Below are positions 10,300-21,619 of a stretch of 64,000 nt of DNA, piece after piece (position 1 is the stretch's first letter; every line of letters begins with the position of its first letter). The stretch comes from Pinus tabuliformis (Eukaryota; Streptophyta; Pinopsida; Pinales; Pinaceae). The translations under genes were made by a program, and so were the position numbers. Under the pieces are notes generated by a model. It saw only the letters and a list, made by a program, of their open reading frames with translations, searched no databases and was not told the DNA's origin. The stretch spans positions 1,276,568,277 to 1,276,632,276 of the forward strand of contig CM062818.1 in the NCBI GenBank assembly GCA_031772625.1, in the 5' to 3' direction.

Positions 10300-12030
10300 T
10301 CAGGCTTGTTCCTTTGTCTTCTGAACCCTGCTCCTGCATTCAGAATCTTCATGACCAAATTTATTGCAAATAGAACATTCAACTTCATTTTCAAGAACCG
10401 AAAAGTTGTTATAGGTCCTTTTTGTAATCCCGGTCATACTTCTTTGTTTTTGAGCTTCTCTAGTCATGATCGTTTTATATGCAACACATTGAGCTGCTTT
10501 GTGACCAAAGTTATGGCAAGAAAAGCATTGTCCATTGAAGAAACTTCTGCGGTTATCAAATCTACCAGCCAAATGATTGTAATTTCTATTGTCATCCATT
10601 CTTGAACCAAATTGAGAAGATTTTACCTGTGGCTGGTTGTAGCTTTTGTTCACCCTTAAGACGGATTGCCCCTGATAGTCTCTGTTTGCAATTCATCCCT
10701 GCTTTACCTGATGGTCTCCATTGTGCTTTTGCTCATTCCTTCTTGCTGCATCAAGATAACTTTTTGAGGTGGATGCTTGAGAAGTTTCTCCATTATAGCC
10801 CATACCTGTCTTGTTTAGTGGAGAACGCTGTACATTGATAATCTCATCCAAAGTTTCAGATCCTTTGACAAACTTAAGATTAATAGCTTTTGTTTTCTCA
10901 ATCTCTTTTCTAAGACCAACAATTTCACCTTCTAATTTTTCAAGATGTTTTTCCTTTTCATCAATTTGAAATTGTAGAATATCAATGATCATATTCTTTT
11001 CTTCTATACATCTCTTGAGTCTAGTGATTTCTTCATAAAGGCTATCCATATCTATAGCATCCATATAATCATCATCTTCAAATGCCATTAACAGTTTATA
11101 GTCATTACCTCGTTCATCTTCATCACTATTTGATAGACCATCACTATCTTCATGAGTGTAGTAGCTTTTCTTATTTGCACTCTGTTTCTTGTTCCATCTA
11201 GCATGTTCCTTTACTTTATCCTTATAAGGACATTTTGCAGCATAATGACCTACTCTTCCACAAGCAAAGCATTTAAAAGGTAACTTACCTCTGAACCTTC
11301 CAGAACCCCTTTGAAGATTTCTGACAAAATTTGATTCTTCTTCTTCTTCTTCTGGCACGTGACTTGCTTCATAATAATATCCTTTGCCTGAAGCCTTGAA
11401 AGCAGCTTCTCTTCTGTCTGAAGGACCTCCCTTTCTCATTTCATAAGCAGTTAGAATTCCGTGAAGCTGAGACATAGTAAGAATTCGTAGATTTTCCTTT
11501 TCTTCTATTGCAGACACTTTAGATTCAAACTTGGGGGACAATGATCTTAGAACTTTTTCAACCACAATAGCCTCTTTTATTTCTTCACCCAAGTTTTTCA
11601 TGCAATTAACAATCTCATCTACCCAAAGAAAATAGTTAGCCACACTTTCATCATTATACATCCTGAGATTCTCATACTGAATCCTGAGAGTTTGAAGTTT
11701 AGCACGCTTTACCTGTTCATCTCCTTCGTAGCTCAAGACAATCTTGTCCCATATTTCTTTTGCGGATTTATATTGCATAACCTTTACGAATTCTGTTTGA
11801 GATAAGCATCCCAGCAAAGTATTGACTGCTTTAGCATTTGTTTCATATTTCTTCTTTTCCGCCATATCTGTAGGAGTAGCTGAAGGAAAAGTGTAGCCTG
11901 TATCTATGATATCCCAAACTTCTGTACCAAGAGATTGAAGATAGGAAGTAACTCTTACCTTCCAATAATTGAAGTTTGTCCCATCAAAAATTGGTGGCCT
12001 GATTGATGCTTCCCTCTCGTAGTTGCTCAT
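10300..12030 (-). pseudogene. gag: D gag region with three zinc knuckles
   Basis: The start reads MSNYEREASIRPPIFDGTNF, followed by YWKVRVTSYLQSLG, a normal Copia gag opening. The capsid part has KVMQYKSAKEIWDKI and LQTLRIQYENLRM. Next come a zinc knuckle CFACGRVGHYAAKC, an acidic stretch and a long heptad-rich coiled coil (about 10850-11040). Towards the protease lie two more knuckles, CFSCHNFGHKAAQC and CSICNKFGHEDSEC. Three knuckles and a coiled coil make this gag unusually long for Copia, in keeping with a SIRE-like lineage. Family role: forms the particle and binds element RNA. Confidence 0.9.
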
Positions 12031-12070
12031 GATGAATGATCTTCCTTCAAGCGATCAAGCTTCTCCGAAG

Positions 12071-12087
12071 GACCTGCTTTGATACCA
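12071..12087 (-). promoter_or_regulatory. D primer binding site (initiator tRNA-Met type)
   Basis: Minus strand TGGTATCAAAGCAGGTC starts two bases inside the 5' LTR. The consensus for this primer site is TGGTATCAGAGC. Confidence 0.88.
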
Positions 12088-12089
12088 AT

Positions 12090-13629
12090 TGTTGGAAATA
12101 ATACTGAGAGGGGGGGTGAATCAGTATTATCAAGTTCTTTTAACAAATCTTCCTTATTTATACTTTGAAATTACTTTTGCATATCAGTACCATAAAATAA
12201 TGAGCATGAACAAGAAAAACAGATAGTCACACCAAAGAACACCAGATATAAGGTGGAAACCCAATGTGGGTGAAAACCACCTGCTGCAATATGTCTCTAT
12301 CTTCTTTCAAATTAGAAACTCCTTTTACAATGATTTCGTACTGGTGCAGTCCTTTACCAGTACACAGGCTGCAACCTACAGAGAGCTACAACTCTCTCTC
12401 GTTTTCCAGTCTTTCCTGGAAGGGAGCTACAACCCCCTACTTCTTTACAAGGACCACTTTTCATAAATTTTCAAACTGGATCCATAAGCATCAAATGATC
12501 ATCAAGTACATGTAAATTACACAGTCAACTGCAGTAACCAGATCAACAATAACAGAACTAACCCAGAACACCTTATCAACAGAAAAATTCAGTCAATAGA
12601 AGATCTTAAGAGAGATACACAATTTTTCTTTCTCTGGCCTGCGTTGCTACGCACTTCACCTTCTGCTTCCCTGCGTATACTCGCAGAGAGCGTTCTGCTG
12701 CACCGCGTACCCACGCACTGCTTCTTCAATCCCGCTGCGTACTGTTACTGTAGGTACGCACCCAAAGACACTATCGCGCCGCGTACTGTTACTGAAGCCA
12801 TGCACTCAAAGATACTATCGCACCGCGTACTTTTACTGTGCGTACGTACCTGAACCTTTGTCGCGCTGCGTACCCACGTAGTTCTCCTTCTTCTGCTCTG
12901 CGTACCCACGCAGTGCCCCTTCTTCTGCTCTGCGTACCCACGCAGCTCTCCTGTTTCTGCTCTGCGTACCCACGCACCTGTACCGTTAATCACCTGCGTA
13001 CTTCTGATTAGGGCCGAATTGGCAGTCCACCAATGTGCCACAGTTAGTCAGATGCCCAGATCTGATCATGCGCTCGAGAGATCACCCTTCACAGATTCGC
13101 TTTCAACTTTACTTTCATATAGATCTAGCTTTTAAAAAAATAACCCAATATTTCAGATCTCAAGATATTCAATTTGCAAAAGATGCTTAGCCAAGTGATC
13201 TCCTTTGCTTTATATAGGCAAGCTCCTCCTAAAATCATGGATCAATACCATAGATAACCAATACAAGGGGGCCCAAAAACATGGGGCTTAATAATAATAA
13301 TAATATAAAACAATACCACAGGCCAAAACCATAGAATCAAGAGCGGCGGGCTAAATACCACGGACCAAACATAGAAAAAACCCCACGTGAACGCGCTTCT
13401 CTGCCTTGAAGTAAGTGAAACTGGGGGTACGCACCTCCTGAACGGGTGACCTGCGTGTCTGGCCGCGGTCCCTTCATGGTGTACCTGTGTGTACGCATCT
13501 TCTGAACTGTTCTCCTGCGTACTTCTTAATTTTCAACATTTTGAGAGCCTGATTAGAGCATTGCCACGGGTGTTGCCATCAAGTACAACATCTGTAACAT
13601 AGAGCCATACCAGAATCATAATGCCAACA
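12090..13629 (-). repeat. D 5' LTR
   Basis: This partner of 5348-6887 starts TGTTGG, ends CCAACA and is followed by the duplication CCAAC. Its TATA-like box is at 13207-13218 and its CpG-rich array at about 12637-13005. Confidence 0.95.
12637..13005. repeat. CpG-rich GCGTAC/ACGCA array in the D 5' LTR
   Basis: This is the same iterated units as at 5895-6265, here with more intact CGTAC and ACGCA cores. Confidence 0.8.
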
Positions 13630-13634
13630 CCAAC

Positions 13635-13729
13635 ACACTTTCTTTGCTCACTAGACAAAGAAATGTTTTTTTTTAAATCCTATGGAAAAATAACTTCGTT
13701 CTTCGCTCCCCAACAATGGTGCCAAAATA
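13635..13729 (-). mobile_element. F leader and primer binding site
   Basis: On the minus strand TTTTGGCACCATTGTTGGGG (13708-13727) matches the Athila/Tat primer site of TGGCGCCGTTGCCGGGGA type, complementary to a tRNA-Asp 3' end, with a few changes. It lies just inside the F 5' LTR, which starts on the plus strand as TGTTGTAACC at 13730. The leader is interrupted on its left by element D. Confidence 0.75.
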
Positions 13730-13970
13730 TGTTGTAACCTTAGAGACAACCTCTGGCTGAGAAGAGGTCAATGCCTAGGAAATTTGTGCAAAAAGGTTAA
13801 AAAATTTGTTTGATATCCCATTATGATTCTCAAAGCTATGTTATATAGGTAATGCAAAGAAAAGTCCTTGGATAAAATATATCTTTCTAGATGGCCACAC
13901 TGTCTGTGATCTCTTCCTAAGCAAAGTAAATTTGTATTACTAAAATAACCAACAACTTGCTTACACATTT
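13730..13970 (-). repeat. F 5' LTR, portion right of the primer site
   Basis: On the plus strand this starts TGTTGTAACC next to the primer site and runs to the insertion point of element A, whose duplication CATTT is at 13966-13970. The LTR resumes after A at 32033. Confidence 0.65.
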
Positions 13971-14298
13971 TGTTATGCAACCAACTCACAATAAGATAGA
14001 TAAACAACTTAAAAATTATCCTTTTCGAGGGGGAAACCTCCTTTACATTACATAAATGAACAATTCTTGGAGGATTCAAATGAAAAAACCTCCTTTCTAT
14101 ATATAGGAGTCTAAGGGGTCATAATATAATCAGAGCCTACATAAAAATAATAATGTGAGGACACAAAAATAACAATAGTGGGCTTTTATGAGGCACAATA
14201 ATAACAATATGGGGACTACATGAGCACAACAATAACAATAAGGGGGCTACACTAATAATAAAAATAAGGAGCTACACTAGTATCATAGGAACCTAACA
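13971..14298 (-). repeat. A 3' LTR
   Basis: The LTR is 328 bp with ends TGTTATG and CCTAACA. On the minus strand CTCCTATATATAG (14097-14109) is a TATA-like box. The right third is rich in 'acaataacaatatgggg'-type repeats. Confidence 0.9.
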
Positions 14299-14334
14299 TG
14301 CCCCTATCCTTAAAAAAAGTGTTGTCCTCAACGC

Positions 14335-14435
14335 TTCAGTAGTTATGGATGCTTCTGTATAAAATTCTCATCCTCCCATGTGGAATCTTCAGCAGGTAAG
14401 TTCTTCCACTTGATGAGATACTATGAAATTGATCG
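14335..14435 (-). pseudogene. pol: A chromodomain
   Basis: The minus strand reads YLIKWKNLPAEDSTWEDENF. This is the second half of a chromodomain, with the aromatic W of 'K-W' and the 'S-T-W-E' helix start, at the very end of the integrase next to the LTR. It places A among chromoviruses, whose integrase tail reads histone marks to choose target sites. Confidence 0.8.
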
Positions 14436-14449
14436 ATTTCGTAGCTGTA

Positions 14450-15850
14450 GAGTTCTTGTTTCAAGTTTTGGAAATATTGTTTGAACTGGGAGCTTGTCAC
14501 CTATAACCTTATTTAAGCATGAAACATGGAAAACTGGGTGCACTCGGGAAGATGCAGGAAGCTCAAATTTGTATGCCATAGTACCAATCTTCTTCAACAC
14601 CTTGTAAGGACCATATTACTTTGGTGATAATTTATTATCCTTATTAGCTTTCTTGAGGGAAATTTGTTTGTATGGTTGTAGCCATAAAAATACCCAATCT
14701 CCTACATCAAAACTTCATTTGTTGCGATGCTGATCTTCCAATTGTTCAATTCAATTATGCACCAAATTGAGGTTATCCTTTAAGAGTTGGAGAACTTTTT
14801 GTTGATGCTCGATGTGATCTTCCATTGCTTGAACCTTAGAATTTTCTATTAAATATGATGTGATGGACAGTGGATGATATCCATGAAGTGCCATAAATGG
14901 GGTCATTTTTGTTGCAATATGGAAGGAAGTGTTATACCACCATTAAGCCAGAGGTAACCACTTAAACCATTATGTTTTCTTATAAGATACAAAGCAATGA
15001 AGATATCCTTCCAAAAATTTGTTCACTATCTCAGTTTTCCCATCAGATTGAGGATGATAAGATGAATTATGAACTAATTGAGTACCCAGGCAAGAAAATA
15101 ATTATGTCCAAAAATTTCCAGTGAAAATGGGATCTTTATCACTTACAATAATCTTTGCGTTTCCATGTAGCTTTTGAATTGTTTCCATAAATGCAGTAGC
15201 GACTGTACTGGCTTTAAATGGATGAGATAATGCACAAAAGTGTGCATACTTGGTAAGTATATCAACTACCACCATGATGACACTCTTTCCTTCGGACTTG
15301 GGTAAACCTGTGATAAAATCCATTGAAACCTCCTCCCAATATTGACTTGGAATGGATAAAGGTTGTAACATACCCGAGGAATTAATTGTCTCAATTTTAT
15401 TTTGTTGGAAAACCAAACATTCTGACACAAACTTTTGAATATCAGATTTAAGGCCATTCCAAAAAAAGTCCTTGATGAGCTTGTGGTAAGTTTTTAAAAA
15501 TGATGAGTGCCCTCCTACGGGAGAGGTGTGCAATTCCAAAAGAATCTTTGGTTTGAGTTGGGATTTCTTACAAAGATATAAATGATCTTTGTACCATAAT
15601 GAATCATTTTTCCAGCTAAATGTATCAAATGTACTGGGATCTTGCTGCAACTTTTGAATGAGTGAACTTTTTAAAAATAATGAGTGCCCTCCTACAGGAG
15701 AGGTGTGCAATTCCAAAAGAATCTTTTGTTTGAGTTGGGAATTCTTACAAATATTTAAGTGATCTTTATACCATAATCAATCATTTTTCCAGCTAAGTGT
15801 ATCAGATGTACTGGGATCTTGCTGCAACTTTTGAATGAGGGTCAACACTT
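14450..15850 (-). pseudogene. pol: A integrase region
   Basis: Landmarks include HTSPVGGHSSFLKTYHKL (first zinc residues), CLVFQQNKIET (cysteine side), SQYWEEVSMDFITGLPKSEG (first catalytic Asp) and KIIVSDKDPIFTGNFW (second catalytic Asp). Further on, the tail has a FELPASSRVHPVFH-like stretch before the chromodomain. The sequence type matches Reina/Galadriel-like chromoviruses. The start of the domain carries a duplicated segment, listed separately. The region is decayed. Confidence 0.82.
15488..15842. repeat. Tandem pair of about 178-bp units inside A
   Basis: 15488-15665 and 15666-15842 repeat the same order: 'tttttaaaaatgatgagtgc' and its variant, 'gagaggtgtgcaattccaaa', 'ttgagttggg', then 'gtactgggatcttgctgcaa'. 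The two units differ at a modest number of sites, so the duplication is itself not recent. Confidence 0.9.
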
Positions 15851-15899
15851 CTTCATCATTCTTCCATTCATCCCTTGCTTCAGTTATCCAATCTAATTA

Positions 15900-17165
15900 G
15901 ATAATAGAAATGGCACAATGCAATGCTTCCACATCCTCATTCTATTTTGAGAGTGCATCTGCAACAACATTTTTCTTCCCTTTTTTATAGATGATTTCAA
16001 AGTCATAACCCAACATTTTTGTGGCCCATTTTTGCTGCTATTCTAAAGATAATATTTGTTCCAAAAAGTATTTAAGACTACCATGATCTATTTTTACCTT
16101 GAAGTGCCTTCCAATTAGGTAATTTCGCCATCACTTTAGTGCATGTAGTATTTCCAATATTTCCTTCTCATAAATAGGTTTTTGTGAATACTTTCCTTTG
16201 ATTGGACAACTTTCAAAAGCAATGGGTCTTCCTTCTTGCATTAAAAAAACACCAATTCTATTTCCTAAGGCATCACATTCCAAAATAAAAGTTTTTGTGA
16301 AGTTTGGCATACCTAAGACTAGTGCTTGGCACATTGCCTCTTTAAGATGTTAAAAGGCCTTAGTTTCTTTTGAAGTCTAAGAAAATTGATCTTTATTCAG
16401 TAATGTTGTTAGAGGTGTTCTTATTCTCCCATAATTCTTAACAAACATACGATAATACCTTGTCAACCTGAGAAATCCTCGCAGATGCTTTATGGTTGTG
16501 GGGATTTTCCATTCCTTAATGGATTTAATTTTTTTAGGGTCTACCTTAACACCCTCATGAGATACAATATGACTTAGATATTCTAGCTCCTATTCTCCAA
16601 AGAAACATTTGGAGTTTTTTGCATATAATTGCTTCTCCTCCAATAGTTTGAGCACCCTGTCAACATGTTGAACATGATCCTTCCAAATCTTGTTGTATAT
16701 TAGTATATCATCAAAAAATATTAACACAAATTTTATAAGGAAGGGTTTGAAAATGGAATTCATCAAGCCTTGAAATGTAGAAGGTGCATTGGTAAGGCCA
16801 AAGTGCGTGATAAAAAATTCATAATAACCTTGATGAGTTCTAAATGCTATTTTCAGAATGTCTTCAGTCTTCATTCTAATTTCATGATATCATGAATGAA
16901 GATCCAACTTGGTGAAGTAAATTACTCAAAGTAATTTATCAATGACAGGAATGGGAAATTTATCTCTAATAGTGAGCTTGTTGAGCTCCCTATAATCTAG
17001 ACAAATGCACCATGATCCATCCTTCTTGTGCACCAATACTACTAGAGCCGAAAAAGAACTTTAGCTAGGTTGAATTATACCGGCCTCTACCATTTCTGCA
17101 ACCATATGTTCAATTTCACTCTTTTGGGCATAGGTATATCTGTAAGGCTTAATGTTTGGAGGAAC
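15900..17165 (-). pseudogene. pol: A reverse transcriptase and RNase H
   Basis: The RT part reads IAFRTHQGYYEFFITHFGLT, then NAPSTFQGLMNSIFKPFL and the catalytic LIFFDDILIYN, with the F-x-D-D form common in chromoviruses. The RNase H start reads FTKTFILECDALGNRIGVFL and then YEKEILEILHALK. Order and spacing are normal for Gypsy. The block is broken in several places. Confidence 0.82.
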
Positions 17166-17579
17166 AATTCCTGGAATCAAATGAATAGAATGATCACGAT
17201 CATGAAATAGGTGGGAGGCCTTTTGGAGTCTCAAATACCTTGGAACGATTGTCCAAGACTTTTTGGAGATCTGGAGAAATAGATGATTTCAATGTTTGAA
17301 CCTCTAGTGAGCATAATTGTGAAATTATGCCCTATTATTCTTTCTTTAAAATATTTTTCATGCCATTAGAGCTAATTATCTTTCTTGGTTTCCCTACAAT
17401 ACCCCTTAATTAAACTTCTTTTCCTTCCTAAAAACATTTCAAGACAAGTTCTTGAAAATTAAAAACTATCATAGCCAAATATTGTAACCATTGGACTCGT
17501 AGTACAACATCAACATCACCCATTGGAATGTAGAGAATTAGACTATTCAGTACATATTAACCCATGGTTAGCTTGATAT

Positions 17580-17870
17580 AATGGAACTTTCGTGATCAAT
17601 TTATAGTTACTCCATTTGTAACCATCACTTGACACTCAGGTTCTCGGTATAGGAAGCAATTCAGTTTCTTGGCTATCTTGCAATGAGTAAAATTATGGGT
17701 ACTACTTGAATCAATCAACACTATTACCTTTTTCTTCTCGATATGTCCTTCTATATTGAGAGTTTGAGGAGTGGTAATTAGTGCCAATGCATTGCAAGAT
17801 ATGGTCAAATTAATTTCTTCTTTCTCTAGGGTTGGTTCTTGGTGTATATCCTCTTCTTTTGAAGTTTCCC
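17580..17870 (-). pseudogene. pol: A protease
   Basis: The block reads ALALITTPQTLNIEGHIEKK and then VIVLIDSSSTHNFTHCKIAK. This is the chromovirus protease opening with the catalytic D-S-x-S-T-H-N-F turn. It directly follows the gag zinc knuckle. Confidence 0.8.
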
Positions 17871-18970
17871 GTTCCTTTTCTTCGTCCTCTTCACAATCTA
17901 CGTAAAATAATTTCTTCTCAAAACACTTATTACCCTTAGTGTATTTTCTATTACAACTGTAGCAATGCCCTTTTTCTCTTCTTTCTTCCAATTGTTGTGG
18001 TGTCAACCTTGTAGGTTGTGGAAGGCTAAGAGAAACAACACTTCCATCTTTATAGTTGTGAGTGGTAGGCTTCCTTGTTGCCATAATTTTTCTTTCAATT
18101 TTTCTTGTCAACCTGAATGCCTTCTCCAATGAATCAGGTTCCCAAAGGAAAACCTCATGTTGGGTGTTATCCTTTAAAGCCCCTATGAATTCATCAATCC
18201 CATGCTCCTTTGGAATATAATCTACCCTTATATTCAATTTTTTTAAGTCCTCAATGTGCTCTACCTTTGAACCCTTTGTTTGAGATTTATCAATTGGATA
18301 AAGAAGGTGTTGCTCTTTGTATCCTCACAATGTGATATCATTTCCTCCATAAAAATTGACCAAGTGACAAGTGGTTTACGAGAACAAAGCCATCAATACC
18401 ATAAAAACTAATTGGATTCTAAGTATAAAGTTGCAATGTGTACCTTTTGTGTGTGTTGCACATTATGGAAACCAAAATAGTGCTCCATATGTAGTATCCA
18501 TGTTACCATATCCTTGCCATCAAACTTCCTCATAGTGATCTTTTGAATATGGTGGGTCTTCAATCCAACGTTAGAGTCTATGAAATCATCACTAACATTT
18601 CTTTTTTTTCTCATCATGAGTTTCATCTAATGCCTATTCGCCATTATGAAGCATTTCTTGTAGCAACTTTTTCAAACCTTCCATCTCTTCTTTTAAACCA
18701 TTCTTCAAATCTTCCACTTTGTCTTTCATTTTTGCTTATATACCATCCATTTTAGCTTTCATTCCATCCTTCAAACCTTCCATGCATGGTTTTAAATTAT
18801 TCTTGAAACCATCCATCTTAGCTTCCATTTCATTTTTGGTTACTCTTTGTGAGAGCGAAATTTGTTGCACTTGGTCTCGTAATTTTGATACTTCATGTTG
18901 CATTTATTCCTCTTCTTGATATATCATAGTAGATATTTCTAGTTTCTTACTAGGTGTTTCCATTTTCTTG
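17871..18970 (-). pseudogene. gag: A gag region
   Basis: Landmarks are ITMRKFDGKDMVTWILHMEH and FHNVQHTQKVHIATLYLES of the capsid part, then LEKAFRLTRKIERKI and a cysteine-rich GHCYSCNRKYTKGNKC zinc-knuckle-like stretch. The amino-terminal part (about 18640-18960) encodes a degenerate 11-residue-type repeat of the form 'M-K-x-K-V-E-D-L-K-N-G-L', a likely coiled coil. The region is broken. Confidence 0.75.
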
Positions 18971-19612
18971 CTTCAATTCATTTTGGAATCAAATAATGAT
19001 ATTTATGCTTCATTATGCCCCTTGAATCACTTCAAACTGATTTTTCAAACAAGACTTATGCAAAATTTAAAAAACATACACACCTTCTTATTGCTATGTA
19101 GGAGATCAATATTTAATCTGTTGTATCTCAATTGTATCCCTAAGTCTTCTTTCCAACCCCACAATTCTAATCACAATTGGACTCTTCAAGAAAGAGTTAT
19201 GTCAAATCTCCCACGATGACCTGATGATGGACTCGTTCAGTAGAGAAAAGTTGTATGGGATGCCACATGTCACTATTTCAACCTTCAACCCTGAAATTGA
19301 TACAAGAAAACTAACATCCATGTGATTTCAGCCACTTTAACAGAATTCAAATCCGATGCCTGAAACAAAAGTTATGATTATTTTCCCTAGGTCACCTGTT
19401 CGAGACATAATTCTGGAGCCTGCCAAAACCCTAACTTCCTCAGATCATATCTCTGAAAATATAGTGGAAAAAGCTCTAAAATTTTTACACGAAGTTAATG
19501 AATATTTCGGCTCCATGCAGTAAACGTTTCAGCTTCTGAAGTCTCATAGAAAAAAAGTTATAGTGAAAATTCCAAGATGGTTTGTTTGAAGAAGTGAAAC
19601 CCTAGAATCCAA

Positions 19613-19627
19613 GGCTCTGATACCAAA
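19613..19627 (-). promoter_or_regulatory. A primer binding site (initiator tRNA-Met type)
   Basis: Minus strand TTTGGTATCAGAGCC touches the right LTR and matches the initiator-Met consensus exactly. Confidence 0.9.
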
Positions 19628-19813
19628 TGTTATGAAACCAGTTCACAAAAATATAGATCAACGACTTAAAAAGTATCCTCTTTGGGGGGAAAACCTCCTT
19701 TACATAACATAAATGAACAATTCTTGGATGATTCAAATGACAAAACCTTCTTTCTATATATAGGAGTCTAAGGGGTCACAATATTATCATAACCTACATA
19801 ACAATAATAATGT
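19628..19813 (-). repeat. A 5' LTR, first portion
   Basis: This aligns with 13971 onward up to 'cataacaataataatg', where element B is inserted. Bases 19809-19813 (AATGT) are the target duplication of B. A TATA-like box lies at 19754-19766 on the minus strand. Confidence 0.9.
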
Positions 19814-21559
19814 TGTTGAGCCTCAAAATTACTCTTTCCCAAGCAACTCTTCTCATTCTTTTTCTTTGTTTTTCCATGAGAAAGATGCATTCTCATCACC
19901 AATGACCAGTATATACTGTCTTAAGGAGGAAATTTAGTGATTTACATGTTATGCTTTTATGTTTTGCTGTTTGAATAAGTTTTTATAATTAGCTACGAAA
20001 CGTAGCCTATTCTGCAGCTAATCAGCTATTCCGCAGCTACCTTCATGCTTTAACAAGTTCCAGGTGTCAGAAGGAGAAATTAGCTACATGGGCAGCTTGG
20101 AAATCATCGTGACATGGACCCTGTCCTATTCACTTAGCCCAGGTCGATAAAGAAGATGGCATAAGACTACGGTCAATGGATAAGTCAAACACAAAGACCA
20201 AAGGTAACAGGACTCTGTTCCGTGGTAATTAACACGTTTCACAGTGATGGGAAGCGTTATCCGCTGTACCTACAGACTCCAGCAGCCACCTGTACAACCG
20301 AATCCAACATCCACCATGTTTTGGATTTATGTCTCCAACAGCCGAGGAAAAAATTCCGCATATATGTCTTCTACGTGTTTGACTATAGCATGTTTTTCTC
20401 CACAAACAGTTACATGGTTTTTCTTATAAATACATGTGTAAAGGATCGTAAAAGTTAGTGGTGATAGTGATAGTTTTATTGTGAAATCAAAGTTCTGAAC
20501 TCTGTAATTTCTGGGCAATTTGTGTCCCTGTTTTTAATATGAAGACCTCATGTTTTATGGAAATCTGAAGGAGTTTCCTTGGAGTTGATTGAGCAAGTGT
20601 AATCAGTTGTAGAGGGCCCCTGCACTAAAGAAGGTTTCATTTCATTTTATTTTCTTCTTCCTGTTAATTGTAAATTTATCATTTTATTTCATAGTGTTTA
20701 TAGTCATTTTCTTACTAACAATGTCTATAATGCAATTTCCATCATTTTCTTATTGACAATGTTCATAATTTAGAGTAGCTTCCACTTGCTTGATCTCTTT
20801 CTAGTTTTTATCAGTAGTTAGAAGATGAAACTCAGTAATGTAATCTAGTTTACTTCATTCATTGTTTGATTAGTCTTTAAATTCTCAATTAGACTGATTA
20901 GTGCCATTTACTGTATTTTTCATTTTATTTTTATTTTAATGACTCATGGTGTTAATGAATGTTTTTGAAAAAACCCTTCAAGTTGATAATTCATCCTAAA
21001 CTAGGTTGTTGAACATCTCATTTATGCAATGAGTCTTTGTTGCATCTCTGTATTTGCTTTCTCTTAGAATGATGAAGTACATAATTCCTCAAATGTCATC
21101 CCAAGGAGACTTTCTCCCAAAATTGAGAGGCAGAGTAACTAAGTATTTCATTTAGTTTTACTTCTATAATTAGTTAGACATAAATTGCATATTTCACTTT
21201 CAGTTTTAATTTATGATTTGAAAATAATAGTGAAACAAGAATAGAAACTTTTATTTAATTTCTTCTTAAACTTTGCTTCCAAGTCTTTCTCATCTCTATT
21301 TTCATTTCTTTATTAAAAGCTCTGTTTTCATTTTTTAGATTTTGAATAGTCTTTACAACAATTAGATTTAAGTTTTTGATAATTACATTATAAATCATTA
21401 GGGATTAAAAGACCAAAAACCCCCCAAAACAACGTAAAACCCAGAAACAATGAAGTAAGAAGGGTTATCTAGCACAAAAATGCACTACACTTCATCAGTT
21501 TACGATACCCGGATTGATAATTTATGTAGAGCAATTTAGGACACTAAATTGACCAAACA
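19814..21559 (+). repeat. B 5' LTR
   Basis: The LTR is 1746 bp and repeats at 30177-31901. It holds a TATA box at 20423-20434, an inverted repeat GCTACGAAACGTAGC near 19991-20006, a TTCYGCAGCTA pair at 20009-20040 and a conserved GAGGGCCCC block near 20611-20622. Confidence 0.95.
20423..20434 (+). promoter_or_regulatory. TATA box of the B 5' LTR
   Basis: CTTATAAATACA sits in an otherwise noncoding U3-like stretch. It is conserved in the 3' LTR at 30759-30770. Confidence 0.6.
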
Positions 21560-21582
21560 TTTTGGCGCCGTTGCTGGGGAAG
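21560..21582 (+). promoter_or_regulatory. B primer binding site (tRNA-Asp type)
   Basis: TGGCGCCGTTGCTGGGGA follows the LTR after three T bases. It matches the Athila/Tat primer site complementary to the tRNA-Asp 3' end with one change. Confidence 0.85.
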
Positions 21583-21619
21583 TGTAACTAGGTAGCCTTA
21601 TCTCTTACATTAAAAAAAA

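Larger units (their letters stand above)
5348..13629 (-). mobile_element. Element D: nearly whole Ty1/Copia element (SIRE-like), minus strand
   Basis: Both LTRs are 1540 bp, start with TGTTGG and end with CCAACA, and are flanked by the 5-bp duplication CCAAC at 5343-5347 and 13630-13634. The primer site beside the right LTR reads TGGTATCAAAGCAGG on the minus strand, an initiator-Met type. A purine tract lies beside the left LTR. The coding order on the minus strand is gag with zinc knuckles, protease, integrase, reverse transcriptase, RNase H, which is the Copia order. I count about 36 differences between the LTRs by eye (about 2.3 percent), so this is the youngest element with both LTRs in view. 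It is close to whole, with a handful of breaks. The SIRE-like label rests on the long gag and the repeated purine tracts and is tentative. Confidence 0.93.

Noticed and set aside
1796-13970. The 1-1795 LTR as the 3' LTR of element F
   Set aside because: The F 5' LTR starts TGTTGTAACC and shares no visible block with it, and no purine tract precedes it, while it aligns with the E LTRs.
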